Below, in pieces: positions 17,437 through 25,805 of a DNA stretch of 64,000 bases; the stretch's first letter is position 1, and the number at the start of each line of letters is the position of its first letter. The stretch is from positions 2,170,001 through 2,234,000 of the forward strand of contig OZ245043.1 of the NCBI GenBank assembly GCA_965224285.1, written 5' to 3'. Source of the stretch: JAJCYK01 sp965224285 (GTDB taxonomy: Bacteria > Bacteroidota > Bacteroidia > Cytophagales > Cyclobacteriaceae). Below the pieces are notes generated by a model, which was given only the letters and a program-made list of their open reading frames with translations, was not told where the DNA came from and searched no databases. The translations under genes were made by a program, and so were the position numbers.

Positions 17437-18318
17437 CTAATTATTTTCGGATTTTCCAAATCCGTAGGTTATCTGGCCCCAAAATTTTTTGGGAAATTTC
17501 TCCACCCCTGGAAATCCCAGCTTAATGTCCCGACCAGTGTGAGGTATATAATCAGTGCCCCACAAATAGTCCCAGATGCTTAAGGTAAGCCCAAAATTCA
17601 CTCCTCGTTCCCGACCAGGGGGAAGATGTTCGGCGTGATGCCATATATGCATCTGAGGGTTGTTGAAAATATATTTGAAAGGACCAAGATTTACCTTAAG
17701 GTTGGAATGATTGAAATGTCCCACCGCCAGGGCAAAGATATGGACTATAAAGAAATCATCTATCCCAAACCCTATCATAGCCAACGGAATATATTCCAAA
17801 CTTCGATAAACCACCGTTTCCATCCAGTGAAAGCGCAAATGCGCTGCGAAACCCATCTGCTGCACACTGTGATGTACCTTATGGAATTCCCATAGAAAAT
17901 CAACTCGATGTAACAAGCGGTGAACCCACCAATGGATAAAATCCCTGATGACCAACAAGGCCAGTAATTGTCCCCAATAGGGCCAGGATTCAATGTGAAT
18001 TGCCACTAGATTTTTGAGGCCAAACCATGCCAGAACATCTTTGAAAGCGTCTACTACTACATCAGAGGCCGCATTATAAATGATCAATGAGAAAAGGAAA
18101 AAGTTGAAGAACATGTAAAAGAAGTCCAACCAGAAATCCTCTCTAAATTTCGGTTGATCTTTGCGCCATGGGCGGACCCATTCCATGATTAAGAAAAACA
18201 GACTAACCCCCAACAGCCAATAAAAGTAGTTGTGCCATCCCGGAGAAGTAATTTCTGACCACAGATAGGAGGCATAACCCCGGTAGCCATTAATAAAAGC
18301 ATTCCAGTAGTCACTCAT
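17437..18318 (-). CDS. Sterol desaturase / fatty acid hydroxylase superfamily membrane protein
   Basis: 293 residues with several hydrophobic segments. The di-iron histidine clusters of the superfamily are present: HWWVHRLLHR...FHKVHHS (about residues 128-150), HFNHSN (about 203-208) and HIWHHAEH (about 225-232). These enzymes use O2 and reduced cytochrome to hydroxylate or desaturate lipids; the substrate is not readable. It starts 3 bases after the small cytochrome gene, inside a sulfite-oxidase-like operon. A c-type cytochrome donor is on the wrong side of the membrane for the usual electron path, so the linkage is curious. Confidence 0.85.
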   Translation of the reverse strand: MSDYWNAFINGYRGYASYLWSEITSPGWHNYFYWLLGVSLFFLIMEWVRPWRKDQPKFREDFWLDFFYMFFNFFLFSLIIYNAASDVVVDAFKDVLAWFGLKNLVAIHIESWPYWGQLLALLVIRDFIHWWVHRLLHRVDFLWEFHKVHHSVQQMGFAAHLRFHWMETVVYRSLEYIPLAMIGFGIDDFFIVHIFALAVGHFNHSNLKVNLGPFKYIFNNPQMHIWHHAEHLPPGRERGVNFGLTLSIWDYLWGTDYIPHTGRDIKLGFPGVEKFPKKFWGQITYGFGKSENN

Positions 18319-18321
18319 AGC

Positions 18322-18726
18322 TCAATCCTTTAATTGGTACCACTCTATGTCCTCAAGCGGAAGCCGGCGACCCTTGCGCTGAAGACCGTAGTTATGCGAT
18401 AAGTAATCTAAGATCAGTGGCTCGTGCTCCCCCAAGTCCCAGAGCCCTTGTGTTTCTTGCATCCAGCGTATCATTTGTTCCCATCCCTCCCTGCTGGCTT
18501 GATTCTGGGTGATCAATTGAGCAGAATGACAGCCGGTGCATTGAGACTTCACCAGTAAATAATGTTGGTCGACTATTAAACCGCTGCTATCCATCTGTGG
18601 TGTGGTGGCAATTGTGCTATCCGCCCCAGATTCAGTAGTTCCAACACTAGCTTCATCCTTACCACTTTTCTGGCAACCCAGTGATACCGCTAATAAAATA
18701 ACTAATTTAAGTATTCTTAAGATCAT
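18322..18726 (-). CDS. Small mono-heme c-type cytochrome lipoprotein
   Basis: 134 residues. Lipobox LGC at Cys18; a low-complexity Ser/Thr/Asp linker; one heme motif C63-T-G-C66-H67 (CTGCHS). The rest is a short helical domain with MIRWMQ (possible Met ligand) and an aromatic C-terminus. It sits 3 bases downstream of the sulfite-oxidase-like gene, the arrangement of SorA/SorB-type sulfite dehydrogenases where a cytochrome c accepts electrons from the molybdenum subunit. The similarity to known SorB beyond the heme motif cannot be judged by eye. Confidence 0.82.
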   Translation of the reverse strand: MILRILKLVILLAVSLGCQKSGKDEASVGTTESGADSTIATTPQMDSSGLIVDQHYLLVKSQCTGCHSAQLITQNQASREGWEQMIRWMQETQGLWDLGEHEPLILDYLSHNYGLQRKGRRLPLEDIEWYQLKD

Positions 18727-18729
18727 GGA

Positions 18730-19941
18730 TCAAGCCACTTTAATGGCAATACGATGACAGGCATTATTTAAATATCCTCTGGGATTCCAGCCGGGTAATA
18801 CCATTGGTTGCCGGTTATTCTGATCATCAGTGGCTCTCACCCATAATTCGTAGTATCCCTTTCCCGGGAAGGAAGTTCTGCCTTTCCAATGCTGCCAGGC
18901 TAACCTATTCACCGGCGGCTTCAGGGGAATTTCCTGCCAACTAGCTCCAAAATTGATAGAATATTCCATTTTGGCTACCACGAGGTCACCTGCCCAGGCA
19001 TGCCCCCTGAATTCCAGTACCTTATCAGGTTTTATCACCGCGCCACTTTTCGGATAAGTGATCAGCGACTTTACCGGCATAGATTCAATAATGCACATTT
19101 CATCATCCGGAACTTTACTTCCCGGCGCCACCGGTTGGCAGGGCACTCGATAGGATTGCCCCCCCATTTTTTCCCCGTCATGTACTTTATTACGGACTAC
19201 GATCTTCGAAACCCATTTGCCAGATGTGCTAGCAGGCCATCCGCCAAAAACCAAGCGTAAGGGGAAGCCATTCATTAATGGTAGATCTTGTCCATCAATT
19301 GCCCAAGCCAATAGGGATTCATTTTCCATGGCTTTTGAAATTGGTACTCCACGGCTGATTACTACTTTACTTTGGTCTCCGCTTAAATGGCTGTCCTTAC
19401 CATAATACCCAATGTAAACCGCATCGTCGGTAAGACCCACCCGATCCAGGACATCACGAAGGCGGATACCGGTCCATTTAGGACAGCCCACAGCTCCGGT
19501 AGTCCATTGGTTGCCATTGGCCGGGGGATTAAATTCCGCTCGACCGTTACCGCCACATTCCAAGGTAAGCTGTAGAGAATAGTGTTTGAAATCCTGCTTT
19601 AGTTGTTGTAAGCTAAAGCTGGTGGGACTTCTAACTGACTCACCGGATATCTCCAGCATCCAATTTGCAGGATTCACGTCTTCCGGTACCAAGCCATTAT
19701 TGCGAACAAATAAGCGATCGCCGGAGGTTGCCTCCTGGTCCAACAAATGTGGGGGTGTTTCAGCATTCCACGGACGATCATTTAACAACACCAAATCGGG
19801 ATGCTTGCCGGGGATGCTATTAACGACCAGCGGATTAATCAAGCCTGCATACGTATGCCAGGGTGTGAGGCCCCCCAGGGTGATCAGAGAACTCCGTTGG
19901 ATAAACGCTCTTCTGGAATATCTGTAATTGTTTGTGGCCAA
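18730..19941 (-). CDS. Sulfite-oxidase-family molybdopterin enzyme (SorA/SoxC-like)
   Basis: 403 residues. Twin-arginine signal SRRAFIQ at residues 9-15, so it is exported folded to the periplasm. The molybdopterin domain has LECGGNGRAEF with the Mo-ligand Cys129 and RGVPISKA / GFPLRLV segments. The C-terminal dimerisation domain (about 300-403) ends WNPRGYLNNACHRI, close to the WNxxGYxNNxxHR ending of SoxC/SorA. The likely reaction is oxidation of sulfite to sulfate, passing electrons to the adjacent cytochrome. It is the first gene of a tightly packed minus-strand operon. The exact substrate is inference. Confidence 0.88.
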   Translation of the reverse strand: MATNNYRYSRRAFIQRSSLITLGGLTPWHTYAGLINPLVVNSIPGKHPDLVLLNDRPWNAETPPHLLDQEATSGDRLFVRNNGLVPEDVNPANWMLEISGESVRSPTSFSLQQLKQDFKHYSLQLTLECGGNGRAEFNPPANGNQWTTGAVGCPKWTGIRLRDVLDRVGLTDDAVYIGYYGKDSHLSGDQSKVVISRGVPISKAMENESLLAWAIDGQDLPLMNGFPLRLVFGGWPASTSGKWVSKIVVRNKVHDGEKMGGQSYRVPCQPVAPGSKVPDDEMCIIESMPVKSLITYPKSGAVIKPDKVLEFRGHAWAGDLVVAKMEYSINFGASWQEIPLKPPVNRLAWQHWKGRTSFPGKGYYELWVRATDDQNNRQPMVLPGWNPRGYLNNACHRIAIKVA

Positions 19942-20127
19942 ATCTTACTTTATTTAATTCCATTCAAGTTATGATTTCTGGCCTTACCAGTCCAGCCGAG
20001 CAGTCAAAATCCATTGATCAAGGACAAAGTTCCTACCCAGTGCTGTGCCTAAATGAATAACCGAAATGGATCCGGTAAATTTTGATACCGCATATCCATT
20101 TGAAAAGCCACTTAAACTCATTTAATA

Positions 20128-20153
20128 CCATTTATCAAAATGCCGATAAATGG
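20128..20153. repeat. Inverted repeat upstream of the aspartic protease gene
   Basis: CCATTTATC and GATAAATGG (9 of 9 paired) flank AAAATGCC. It lies 60 bases before the ATG at 20214 and 187 bases before the divergent sulfite-oxidase-like start. No T-run follows, so it is more like an operator than a terminator. Confidence 0.5.
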
Positions 20154-20213
20154 GGCATAACCTCCTGCCAGGGAACAAGCGTAATTTTTAATATAACCCG
20201 CTCCCCGATCATT

Positions 20214-21194
20214 ATGTTTCATACCTCCATCTTCCCTAAGCTGGTATCAGCTATAGTTTTCTTATTCTTTCTGGTCTCTACCGCTGCTGGATACCATCCA
20301 GGCAGGTTCGATTTTATAGTGAAATGTAAGAAAAGTCTTGAGATCCCATTTTACACTTTTAATAATCAAATTGTAATTCCCATTAGTATCAATGACGGAG
20401 TTCCTTTGAATTTCGTGTTGGATTCCGGAACCAGCCAGGCCATCCTCTTTGACAAGCAACTGGCCAAAGATCTCAAGGTGGAGTTGGGTCGAAAAATACG
20501 ATTTTCCGGAGCCGGCAGTAATAATCTGGTAATTGCGCATCGCAGTACCGGTGTGAAATTAGCCCTCCCGGGAATATCCGGCGAGAATATGGGGATGGTG
20601 GTGCTAAATCGTGACTATATGGATATGAAACGCTTTGATATTCATGGGATACTGGGATACCAAATATTCACTCGCTTTGCAGTAGCCATTGACTATGGCC
20701 GCAGGGTCTTGACTTTAATGGAACCCCAGGCTTATCATCCCAGGGGTTTTTACGAGTTTAACCTTAAGGTAGAAGGTGCTAAACCTTATATCTACACTGA
20801 GATTATAACTGGTTTACAAGAATCCATAAGAGTAAAATTATTGATGGATACCGGGGCGGCTTTCGGTCTCTCCCTCATTACTGGCAGCCATCCACTATTA
20901 TTGGCTCCGCCTTCACTAGAAAAAGTCCGTGTAGGTACCGGGCTTGGGGGTGAGATCAAAGGTTACAAAAGTTTAAGTAGGATTAAAATTGGGGCAAATG
21001 CCCATCCTGAAGTTGAAACAGTCTATATCCACCCCCGCGAATACAGTGAAAAAGGTAAGCTAAATAAGAGTAGCATGGGCTCCATAGGTGGGGCGTTTTT
21101 AAGGGATTACCAAGTCATTATTGACTACATAAATCAAAAAGCCTACTTAAAACCATTGGCGGCAGAATTTCTTACCGACAACATTAAACCTTAA
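20214..21194 (+). CDS. Retropepsin/pepsin-like aspartic protease, secreted
   Basis: 326 residues from the ATG at 20214, chosen because it begins a clean signal peptide (hydrophobic to about residue 25, cleavage near TAAG); a longer frame to 20082 adds 44 polar residues ahead of it. Two active-site-like motifs are present: VLDSGTS (Asp70) and LLMDTGAA (Asp212), each followed by a hydrophobic strand, so the chain may fold as two lobes. The family is common in Bacteroidota, often with a PDZ domain, which is not evident here. The intergenic region of 272 bases before it contains a 9-bp inverted repeat. Confidence 0.78.
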   Translation: MFHTSIFPKLVSAIVFLFFLVSTAAGYHPGRFDFIVKCKKSLEIPFYTFNNQIVIPISINDGVPLNFVLDSGTSQAILFDKQLAKDLKVELGRKIRFSGAGSNNLVIAHRSTGVKLALPGISGENMGMVVLNRDYMDMKRFDIHGILGYQIFTRFAVAIDYGRRVLTLMEPQAYHPRGFYEFNLKVEGAKPYIYTEIITGLQESIRVKLLMDTGAAFGLSLITGSHPLLLAPPSLEKVRVGTGLGGEIKGYKSLSRIKIGANAHPEVETVYIHPREYSEKGKLNKSSMGSIGGAFLRDYQVIIDYINQKAYLKPLAAEFLTDNIKP

Positions 21195-21201
21195 ATATTG
21201 A

Positions 21202-21228
21202 TTGAATCGCGGGGGTTGTTTACCTTTC
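21202..21228 (+). promoter_or_regulatory. Candidate promoter of the M49-type peptidase gene
   Basis: TTG (21202-21204) and TACCTTTC (21221-21228), 7 of 8 matches to TAnnTTTG, 16 bases apart, 21 bases before the ATG at 21250. Confidence 0.35.
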
Positions 21229-21249
21229 GATAGGTAAATCATTCCACTT

Positions 21250-22911
21250 ATGAATTTTTTAAAAAAGGTTTTAACCTTTGGAGTAGTAGCAATCCTATAT
21301 CAGTGTACCGGGCAAAGCCAGGAACATCCACCTAAAGATTCCGAAGCAGATACTGATAGCACCGCGCTGGTAATGGAGAAAAAAGTGAACAATTACGTGC
21401 CTTTCAGGTTGACGGCAAACCTCGATCACCTGTCAGATAACCAAAGGGCAATGATACCCCTTTTGATAGAAGCAGCTCAAATAATGGATACCCTTTTTTG
21501 GTATCAGGCATTTGGCAGGCCCGATCCCTTGCTGGAAGCTCACCCGGATCCCAATGCCAGAAAATACATTCGTTATAATTACGGACCTTGGGATAGGCTG
21601 GAAGGTAATCAGCCTTTTTTGGAAGGAGTTGGTCCCAAACCACTGGGTGCTAATTTTTATCCTGCTGATATGACCAAAGAGGAATTCCAGCAAGCTGATC
21701 TTCCCGGTAAGAATGACCAGTACACCTTAATAGTGAGAGATGGTAGCGGCGAGCTGGTCACCCTGCCTTATAATGAAAAATTCAGAGAGCCTTTACAGCG
21801 GGCTTCAAAATTACTAACCCAGGCTGCGGAATTAGCGGAAGATGATGGATTTAGACACTATCTGCAGCTGAGGGCAGAGGCTTTGCTTAACGATGATTTT
21901 CAACCCAGTGATATGGCATGGATGGACATGAAGGGAAATGATATTGATCTGGTGATCGGACCCATCGAAAGCTATGAGGACCAGCTATATGGCTATAAAA
22001 CCGCATATGAAGCCTATGTTTTGATAAAAGACTGGGAGTGGTCCGAACGGCTGGCAAAATACGCCAAAGTTCTTCCCCAACTACAGCAGGACTTGCCGGT
22101 TGAAGCCAAATATAAGATGGAAAGGCCAGGCTCCAATGCAGATCTGAACGCCTACGATGTGGTATATTATGCCGGCGATTGTAATGCTGGCAGTAAGACC
22201 ATAGCGATTAATCTTCCAAATGATGAAGAGGTGCAACTGGCAAAAGGAACCCGCAGGCTACAGCTCAAAAATGCCATGCGGGCTAAATTCGATAAGATCC
22301 TACTCCCGATAAGTGATCTGCTTATCGAGGAAGAACAACAAAAGCATATCACATTTGATGCTTTTTTTTCCAATACCATGTTTCATGAAGTTGCTCATGG
22401 CTTAGGCATTAAAAATACTATAAATGGTTCGGGTACTGTCAGGGAAGCCCTAAAAGAACACGCTTCTGCACTAGAAGAAGGAAAAGCGGATATCCTGGGA
22501 TTATATATGATCACTCAACTACACCAACAAGGTGAGATTAGGGGTGAATTAATGGATTATTATACCACTTTCCTGGCGGGAATATTCAGATCCGTGAGAT
22601 TTGGGGCTTCCAGCGCGCACGGCAAGGCCAATATGATCCGATTTAATTTTTTCCAGGATTACGGAGCATTCGAAAAAACGGAGAACGGCCGCTATCGGGT
22701 CAATTACCAAAAAATGCAGGAAGCCATGACGGCATTATCCAATGAGATCTTGACCTTACAGGGTGACGGTGACTATTCAGGGGTAGCACAGTTGGTACAG
22801 GAAAAAGGCCTAATTCTTTCCGGGCTGCAAGCAGATCTCAACCGGTTGGAAGCCGCTGAGATCCCTGTGGACATTGTTTTCGAGCAGGGCGTTGAAGTAT
22901 TAAACCTCTAA
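21250..22911 (+). CDS. Dipeptidyl-peptidase III (M49)-like zinc peptidase
   Basis: 553 residues with an N-terminal export signal ending near YQC, perhaps a lipoprotein. The zinc site reads HEVAHG (His379, Glu380, His383) followed 26 residues later by EEGKAD (Glu409-Glu410). Classical DPP III uses HExxGH and EECRAD; this HExxHG version is the form seen in many Bacteroidota relatives. The segment between (KNTINGSGTVREALKEHASAL) also fits. It would cleave short peptides, or act in another hydrolytic role, in the periplasm. Its 3' end is 12 bases from the convergent hypothetical gene. Confidence 0.8.
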   Translation: MNFLKKVLTFGVVAILYQCTGQSQEHPPKDSEADTDSTALVMEKKVNNYVPFRLTANLDHLSDNQRAMIPLLIEAAQIMDTLFWYQAFGRPDPLLEAHPDPNARKYIRYNYGPWDRLEGNQPFLEGVGPKPLGANFYPADMTKEEFQQADLPGKNDQYTLIVRDGSGELVTLPYNEKFREPLQRASKLLTQAAELAEDDGFRHYLQLRAEALLNDDFQPSDMAWMDMKGNDIDLVIGPIESYEDQLYGYKTAYEAYVLIKDWEWSERLAKYAKVLPQLQQDLPVEAKYKMERPGSNADLNAYDVVYYAGDCNAGSKTIAINLPNDEEVQLAKGTRRLQLKNAMRAKFDKILLPISDLLIEEEQQKHITFDAFFSNTMFHEVAHGLGIKNTINGSGTVREALKEHASALEEGKADILGLYMITQLHQQGEIRGELMDYYTTFLAGIFRSVRFGASSAHGKANMIRFNFFQDYGAFEKTENGRYRVNYQKMQEAMTALSNEILTLQGDGDYSGVAQLVQEKGLILSGLQADLNRLEAAEIPVDIVFEQGVEVLNL

Positions 22912-22923
22912 AGATTCTCAATA

Positions 22924-23625
22924 CTACCCTGTTTGCAAGCTGTTGAGGTGTTTTACCATTTGACTTAAATGGTCTGGCTTTCTTAGGATTAATTGTTGTT
23001 CTCGGGCATATCGGCGAATCTCTCCTTTATATTGAGGGAATAATTTTACAAATCCCGACATTCCGGAAGGTGCTTTGGTGATCTCACCCGTGGCAGCATC
23101 CAAAATAAAATATTTGGTATCAGATAAGAATTGATGATAATCCTGATTAGTGCCATAAACTTTTTCCGACGATGCCATCCGCAGCCTTTTACTATTAAGC
23201 GCTATCAACTTAACTTTACCATCTATTAACACCTGATAATAATCCTGACTGGAAGGTAAATAGACAAAACGCTCCAGGTTATTAAATTGAAATTCACTGA
23301 CGGCGTCTTTCTTCATCACCGCCCCGATATTTCCTCTCCTTTTAATTATTACTCTACCTTCAACCAAGTCATACAAGATCTCCCCCTCTAAGACTTGTCC
23401 GTTCTCCAGTTTAATTAAGGCTGGTTCCCAGTCATTTTTGTAATACGGTGATCCCTGAACACCTTTAAACGTATGGTCAAATTCAACCTCAGTCTGAAAA
23501 TAACGTTGTGCGGATTGCACGTCCATTAATTCCTGCCCCACCGAGGTGGTTAATTCCTGAGCTTGAACGGTCAAAGTATTTGACAATAAAATTATATAGA
23601 GGTAGAGAAGATATCGGTTCATCAA
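22924..23625 (-). CDS. Conserved-looking secreted protein, unknown function
   Basis: 233 residues. A signal peptide is clear (hydrophobic residues 4-20, cleavage near QAQ). The mature part is a mix of beta strands and charged loops: LENGQVLEGEILYD, VIIKRRGN, then VYGTNQDYHQFL and a C-terminal helix with REQQLILRKPDHL. I do not recognise a domain. The body resembles secreted Bacteroidota proteins of unknown function that carry strand pairs with a short loop. It is transcribed alone, leftward, from a 249-base intergenic region. Confidence 0.6.
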   Translation of the reverse strand: MMNRYLLYLYIILLSNTLTVQAQELTTSVGQELMDVQSAQRYFQTEVEFDHTFKGVQGSPYYKNDWEPALIKLENGQVLEGEILYDLVEGRVIIKRRGNIGAVMKKDAVSEFQFNNLERFVYLPSSQDYYQVLIDGKVKLIALNSKRLRMASSEKVYGTNQDYHQFLSDTKYFILDAATGEITKAPSGMSGFVKLFPQYKGEIRRYAREQQLILRKPDHLSQMVKHLNSLQTG

Positions 23626-23874
23626 TTTTCTGTTTACCTGAAGTTATACAGATCTATTTTTATTATAAATCCCCCATAATGCGTTATGTAATGGGACGTC
23701 AGCCATCACTCCCTTATCTCTTAACCAACACCGACCCGTTCGTTTTAGTGCAGGTACCTGTCCGAATTAGCACACAATAACGATACCTTTAAAAATTAAA
23801 AAACTGATAATCAATCAATTGCATTTTTGGCATCACCTTTGGTCCCTTATAATTGAATTTAAAATGTAATAGTA

Positions 23875-24213
23875 ATGACCTCAATGATAAAGTTAATCAG
23901 TTCTAAACGATGGGCCTTGATCATAGGTGTACTAACGGCAATTGCCGCAGGCATTACCACTTCAGCTCATGCCACCAGCGCCGGAGACGATCACCTTCCT
24001 GCAAGCGGAATTACCCATGAAGAAGTGGTAGAGTTACTGGCTTATCTTTGGGAAAATGAAGAGCAAATGACTCCTCCTGTCATTACCATTTACAACTATG
24101 AATTAGAGGAAATTTATCACGGTGAGCGACAATACCTTCATGATAATATACTTGTAGGCAAAACTGACCTGTTGCTGACCGACGGTAACCACACCATTTA
24201 TTTAGTTGAGTAA
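23875..24213 (+). CDS. Small secreted protein, unknown function
   Basis: 112 residues; start at 23875 or at the in-frame ATG at 23884. The signal peptide is clear (ALIIGVLTAIAAGITTSAHA, cleavage after AHA about residue 33). The mature 80 residues are acidic (AGDDH, EEVVELLAYLWENEEQ) then strand-like with several Tyr. No family recognised. A strong terminator follows at 24248, so it is a single-gene unit next to the membrane AraC regulator. Confidence 0.6.
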   Translation: MTSMIKLISSKRWALIIGVLTAIAAGITTSAHATSAGDDHLPASGITHEEVVELLAYLWENEEQMTPPVITIYNYELEEIYHGERQYLHDNILVGKTDLLLTDGNHTIYLVE

Positions 24214-24247
24214 AGCAATTAGTAGAATCCTTTTCATATTGTTTTGG

Positions 24248-24279
24248 AGCCCTGGCGATTTCGTCGGGGCTTTCTTTTT
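24248..24279 (+). terminator. Intrinsic terminator
   Basis: Stem AGCCCTGGCG / CGTCGGGGCT (10 pairs, two G-U), loop ATTT, then TTTCTTTTT. It separates the small secreted gene from the AraC-type regulator. Confidence 0.8.
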
Positions 24280-24307
24280 AAATATCTAAATTCTAATTTG
24301 CAGCCTC

Positions 24308-25432
24308 ATGGAAGTGGTATTAGCTGTAGGATCGGCCCAGGCAGTATTCTTTGCCATTTTGCTTTTTAACAAGCAGGGAAACACCTTGGCTGACCGCATA
24401 TTGGGCATTTGGTTGCTGGTGCTAAGCGTACACCTGTTGATCAACTACTTAGAACATAGAGGATTTTATCAAACTTTTCCTCATTTGGTGGGTAGCAGTT
24501 CATCATTGGTATTTTTGTATGGACCATTCTTGTTTTTATACATAGACACCTCCATAAAAGCCGCCAAGCGCCTGGCACCTCATTACTTGTACCACTTTAT
24601 TCCATTTCTGGTGTATAACCTAGCACTGATCCCTTTCTATTTGCAGTCAGGTTCGGAGAAGTTAGCCTACTCTGAGAATCTTTGGGCAGGGGGTGGACGC
24701 ACCATCGAAGGTATCCTGCTGGTATTAAAATCCCTTTACGGACCCGTTTATATAGTATTATGCCTGCTGTTGTTGAGGAAACACCGAAAAAATATTAGCA
24801 ATCTATTTTCCGACCATGAGAACATCGATCTGCGCTGGCTGCGATATCTGGTTTGGAGCATGGCTATAGTGCTGCTAATTTTTCTGGCTATCACCATCAC
24901 CAAAGTAAATTATCCGGGTATACCCAATGCACAGCTATTTATATTTCTGGCCATGGCCGTTTGGATCCTGGCATTGGGATATTACGGTATCAAACAAAGT
25001 CCCATTTTCATTGGATCACTTTTAGCGGACCCTCCGGTAAAACCCCGTAAAACCACTACCAAACAAGCTGCGGTTTCACGAATATCGGAAAGTCAGCATA
25101 AGCATAAATTGCTGGGGTTAATGGAAAATGATAAACCATTTTTACGTAGTAAGCTCACCCTCCATGATCTGGCCAGGGACTTGGATCTTCCACCCCATCA
25201 ACTTAGTACCCTTATTAACCGGGAGTTTGGACAAAATTTTTATGAACTGGTCAATCAATATCGAGTAGAAGAAGTAAAGAGAAAACTCGCTGATCCCGGA
25301 TTCCAACACCTGTCATTTTTAGGAATCGCCCAGGAAAGCGGCTTTAACTCCAAAGCCTCTTTCAATCGAATTTTCAAAAAAATGACCGGTCTTACTCCTA
25401 ACCAATACCGGAAAAAGCAGCTCAATAGCTAA
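24308..25432 (+). CDS. Membrane-anchored AraC-family transcriptional regulator
   Basis: 374 residues. The first about 230 residues hold seven or so hydrophobic segments separated by short loops. A polar linker (PRKTTTKQAAVSR) leads to the C-terminal AraC double helix-turn-helix (about 275-370): LTLHDLARDLDLPPHQLSTLINREFGQNFYELVNQYRVEEVK, then FLGIAQESGFNSKASFNRIFKKMTGLTPNQYRK, which is the classic signature. Such 7TM-AraC proteins are frequent in Bacteroidota and presumably sense an envelope signal. Two hairpins lie directly downstream. Confidence 0.9.
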   Translation: MEVVLAVGSAQAVFFAILLFNKQGNTLADRILGIWLLVLSVHLLINYLEHRGFYQTFPHLVGSSSSLVFLYGPFLFLYIDTSIKAAKRLAPHYLYHFIPFLVYNLALIPFYLQSGSEKLAYSENLWAGGGRTIEGILLVLKSLYGPVYIVLCLLLLRKHRKNISNLFSDHENIDLRWLRYLVWSMAIVLLIFLAITITKVNYPGIPNAQLFIFLAMAVWILALGYYGIKQSPIFIGSLLADPPVKPRKTTTKQAAVSRISESQHKHKLLGLMENDKPFLRSKLTLHDLARDLDLPPHQLSTLINREFGQNFYELVNQYRVEEVKRKLADPGFQHLSFLGIAQESGFNSKASFNRIFKKMTGLTPNQYRKKQLNS

Positions 25433-25441
25433 AAATTTTAC

Positions 25442-25461
25442 GGGATTTAACTAAAAATCCC
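25442..25461. repeat. Hairpin 1 after the AraC gene
   Basis: GGGATTT / AAATCCC with loop AACTAA, 9 bases after the AraC stop codon. No T-run follows. Confidence 0.5.
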
Positions 25462-25479
25462 CCTCCAAAAGGGTAAAAA

Positions 25480-25504
25480 GGTCTCAATGTCGAAACTTGA
25501 GACC
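25480..25504. repeat. Hairpin 2 after the AraC gene
   Basis: A perfect 8-bp inverted repeat GGTCTCAA / TTGAGACC with a 9-base loop, followed by mixed sequence and no T-run. It lies 42 bases upstream of the -7 box of the next gene and could be an operator. Confidence 0.55.
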
Positions 25505-25545
25505 TGTGCCATCCTAAATTTTAATCCTGTAATAAACCCTTCCGT

Positions 25546-25553
25546 TAGATTTG
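25546..25553 (+). promoter_or_regulatory. -7 box (TAGATTTG) of the 68-residue membrane protein gene
   Basis: A perfect TAnnTTTG, 27 bases before the ATG at 25581. Its final TTG is the first codon of a longer frame, which is therefore rejected as start. No clear -33 TTG. Confidence 0.5.
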
Positions 25554-25580
25554 TTAAAACCAATTGAAAATAACATTGCC

Positions 25581-25787
25581 ATGGAAAAGCGCATAAGTAT
25601 CATAACCACCATATTTTATCTTCTGCTGACAGTATATGCCGTCGGAGGCACCGTATATGTTTTACAGGATTTTCCTCATACACCCAGGGAAGTGGTCAGT
25701 GTAGCCCTGACCTTGTTTGCAGTACTGACTATTACCGTCTTCTCCGGGTTATTCCTGCTGGACAGATTCAAGGTAGAAAATACCTAG
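25581..25787 (+). CDS. Small two-span membrane protein, unknown function
   Basis: 68 residues from the ATG at 25581. Two hydrophobic segments: about residues 7-28 (ITTIFYLLLTVYAVGGTVYVL) and about 41-62 (VALTLFAVLTITVFSGLFLLD), with a short charged loop and basic N-terminus, so a hairpin membrane protein. I recognise no family. It is flanked upstream by two hairpins and downstream by a three-level nested inverted repeat, and is separated from the convergent gene by 134 bases. Confidence 0.6.
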   Translation: MEKRISIITTIFYLLLTVYAVGGTVYVLQDFPHTPREVVSVALTLFAVLTITVFSGLFLLDRFKVENT

Positions 25788-25805
25788 TAATTAAAAATAA
25801 TTAGA

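Noticed and set aside
23675..23688. CATAA-TGCG-TTATG palindrome in the 249-base gap before the small secreted gene
   Set aside because: Only five base pairs per arm with no T-run and far from either start; within chance expectation.
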